Origin: JANRKG01 sp033763635
GTDB lineage: Bacteria > Cyanobacteriota > Cyanobacteriia > GCF-001939115
NCBI GenBank assembly: GCA_033763635.1
Contig: JANRKG010000482.1
Span: 1 to 16,289, forward strand
Reading direction: 5' to 3'
DNA: 16,289 nucleotides
Under the pieces are notes generated by a model that saw only the letters and a list, made by a program, of their open reading frames with translations, was not told the origin of the DNA and ran no database searches. How positions within the stretch are numbered: position 1 is the first letter of the stretch; each line of letters begins with the position of its first letter. Positions 15,644-16,289 of this stretch are shown one piece after another. The translations under genes were made by a program, and so were the position numbers.

Positions 15644-16289
15644 TCATTTGAACCATTGCCTGACATCCCATCGCCCTTGCCGGACGTAATGGGAAATTTG
15701 CCTGATAACCTGAAGCCCAACTTGCCACCAGGGCAATCGCCAGTCTGCCCAAGCCGTTAGTTTGAGATAGTGGAAGAAGAGATTTCGTTTCGGATGAGTA
15801 CATTTCCACTTCCAGGGCTTGTCTTTAGACAGGTAGTGGATGATATAGGGATTTGCGATCACTTCTTCGTAACTTTTCCGATCCATCTGTTGGGAAAAGG
15901 ACTCCCCATACATGCGGATCTGTTGGTTCCAGCGAGGGTCCAGTTCACCGATGTTCTGGACGATCGCATTTAATCCATCCTGGTCATGCCAGGAAATCCG
16001 GTCGGCGTGGGTTGTGACAAAGTGGAGAATTTTGGAAGTGAGATCGCTCGATCGCCAGCGATCTAAATTCAAGACCAAAACCCCCGCATTAAAGTATTTT
16101 CGGTCTGCTGGAAATCCCAATTGCTGATAGTTTTGAAACCCTTTGGGTGAAGAGAAGTAGGGAATGAAGGCATCCTGGACTGCCAGCATATCGTAACTTT
16201 CAATCTCTTGATTCCAAAGTTCTTCGATGTCCGCCATCACAATCACATCACTATCCAGATAGATGGCTTTCCGCACGGTGGCAGGAAGT
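15644..16289 (-). CDS. Family 8-type glycosyltransferase, partial (N-terminus outside window)
   Basis: 214 residues are visible; the reading frame is open through the window edge at 16289, so the N-terminal part is missing. A GTG at 16276 is not a credible start because the preceding in-frame codons (LPAT) continue the conserved segment before IYLDSDVIV. Family features, numbered from the GTG codon, are the metal-binding DxD in YLDSDVIV (6-13), ADIEELW (15-21), YFNAGVLVLNLDRWR (61-75), WHDQDGLNAIVQ (96-107) and the nucleotide-contacting HYLSKDKPW (147-155). This pattern matches LgtC/GspA-like retaining GT8 enzymes, which transfer glucose or galactose from UDP-sugars to surface glycans. The C-terminal 40 residues are Trp- and Arg-rich (WADWRLPWWQVGLQV, RQGRWDVRQWFK) and could bind the membrane surface, as in LgtC. 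It is the third glycosyltransferase in a row. Confidence 0.92.
   Translation of the reverse strand, partial: LPATVRKAIYLDSDVIVMADIEELWNQEIESYDMLAVQDAFIPYFSSPKGFQNYQQLGFPADRKYFNAGVLVLNLDRWRSSDLTSKILHFVTTHADRISWHDQDGLNAIVQNIGELDPRWNQQIRMYGESFSQQMDRKSYEEVIANPYIIHYLSKDKPWKWKCTHPKRNLFFHYLKLTAWADWRLPWWQVGLQVIRQISHYVRQGRWDVRQWFK

Noticed and set aside
16274..16276. GTG as the start of the GT8-type gene
   Set aside because: The frame stays open upstream to the window edge and continues the conserved segment before the DxD motif, so the real start must lie outside the window.

Overview
The window (16,289 bp) reads as chromosomal DNA of a cyanobacterium. The evidence is psbZ (a photosystem II subunit), a lumazine synthase gene beside it, cyanobacterial-type small proteins, and at least five perfect copies of the HIP1 octamer GCGATCGC (for example near 4119, 7209, 9076, 10132 and 11638). 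I cannot name the genus. No tRNA, rRNA, CRISPR array or insertion sequence was found. No gene-free stretch exceeds 300 bp; the longest are about 267 bp (3269-3535) and 259 bp (2179-2437).

Layout. Positions 1-3268 carry five minus-strand genes, in transcription order: psbZ, ribH (6,7-dimethyl-8-ribityllumazine synthase), a DUF4359-like membrane-anchored protein, a small DUF6825-like protein, and an AarF/ABC1/UbiB-family atypical kinase whose C-terminus lies outside the window. The 3282-3535 gap holds purine-rich repeats and a long imperfect inverted repeat. From 3536 a plus-strand pair follows: a 900-residue DHH-CBS-CBS-tRNA nucleotidyltransferase, and 36 bp later a membrane-anchored Ser/Thr kinase-like protein whose catalytic motifs are degenerate (probable pseudokinase). 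A seven-bladed WD40 protein (7744-8919, minus) converges on the kinase. A secreted glycoside-hydrolase-like protein (GHL10/YddW type) diverges from it, and ileS (10306-13188) follows.

The last part (13257-16289) is a glycosyltransferase group: GT2 (minus), GT4 (plus) and a GT8-type enzyme (minus, N-terminus outside the window). They probably build a cell-surface or exported polysaccharide, although the mixed strands mean they are not one operon.

Functional themes are photosynthesis and flavin synthesis, translation (tRNA 3'-end completion and Ile-tRNA charging), signalling and scaffolding, and glycan synthesis. The most notable non-coding structures are a 74-nt palindrome running exactly from the ileS stop codon to the GT2 stop codon, a perfect 20-nt palindrome in the GT2/GT4 divergent spacer, and the inverted repeat before the nucleotidyltransferase gene. 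I found no clearly new multi-gene system. The kinase with eroded motifs and the stop-to-stop palindrome are the best candidates for a second look.
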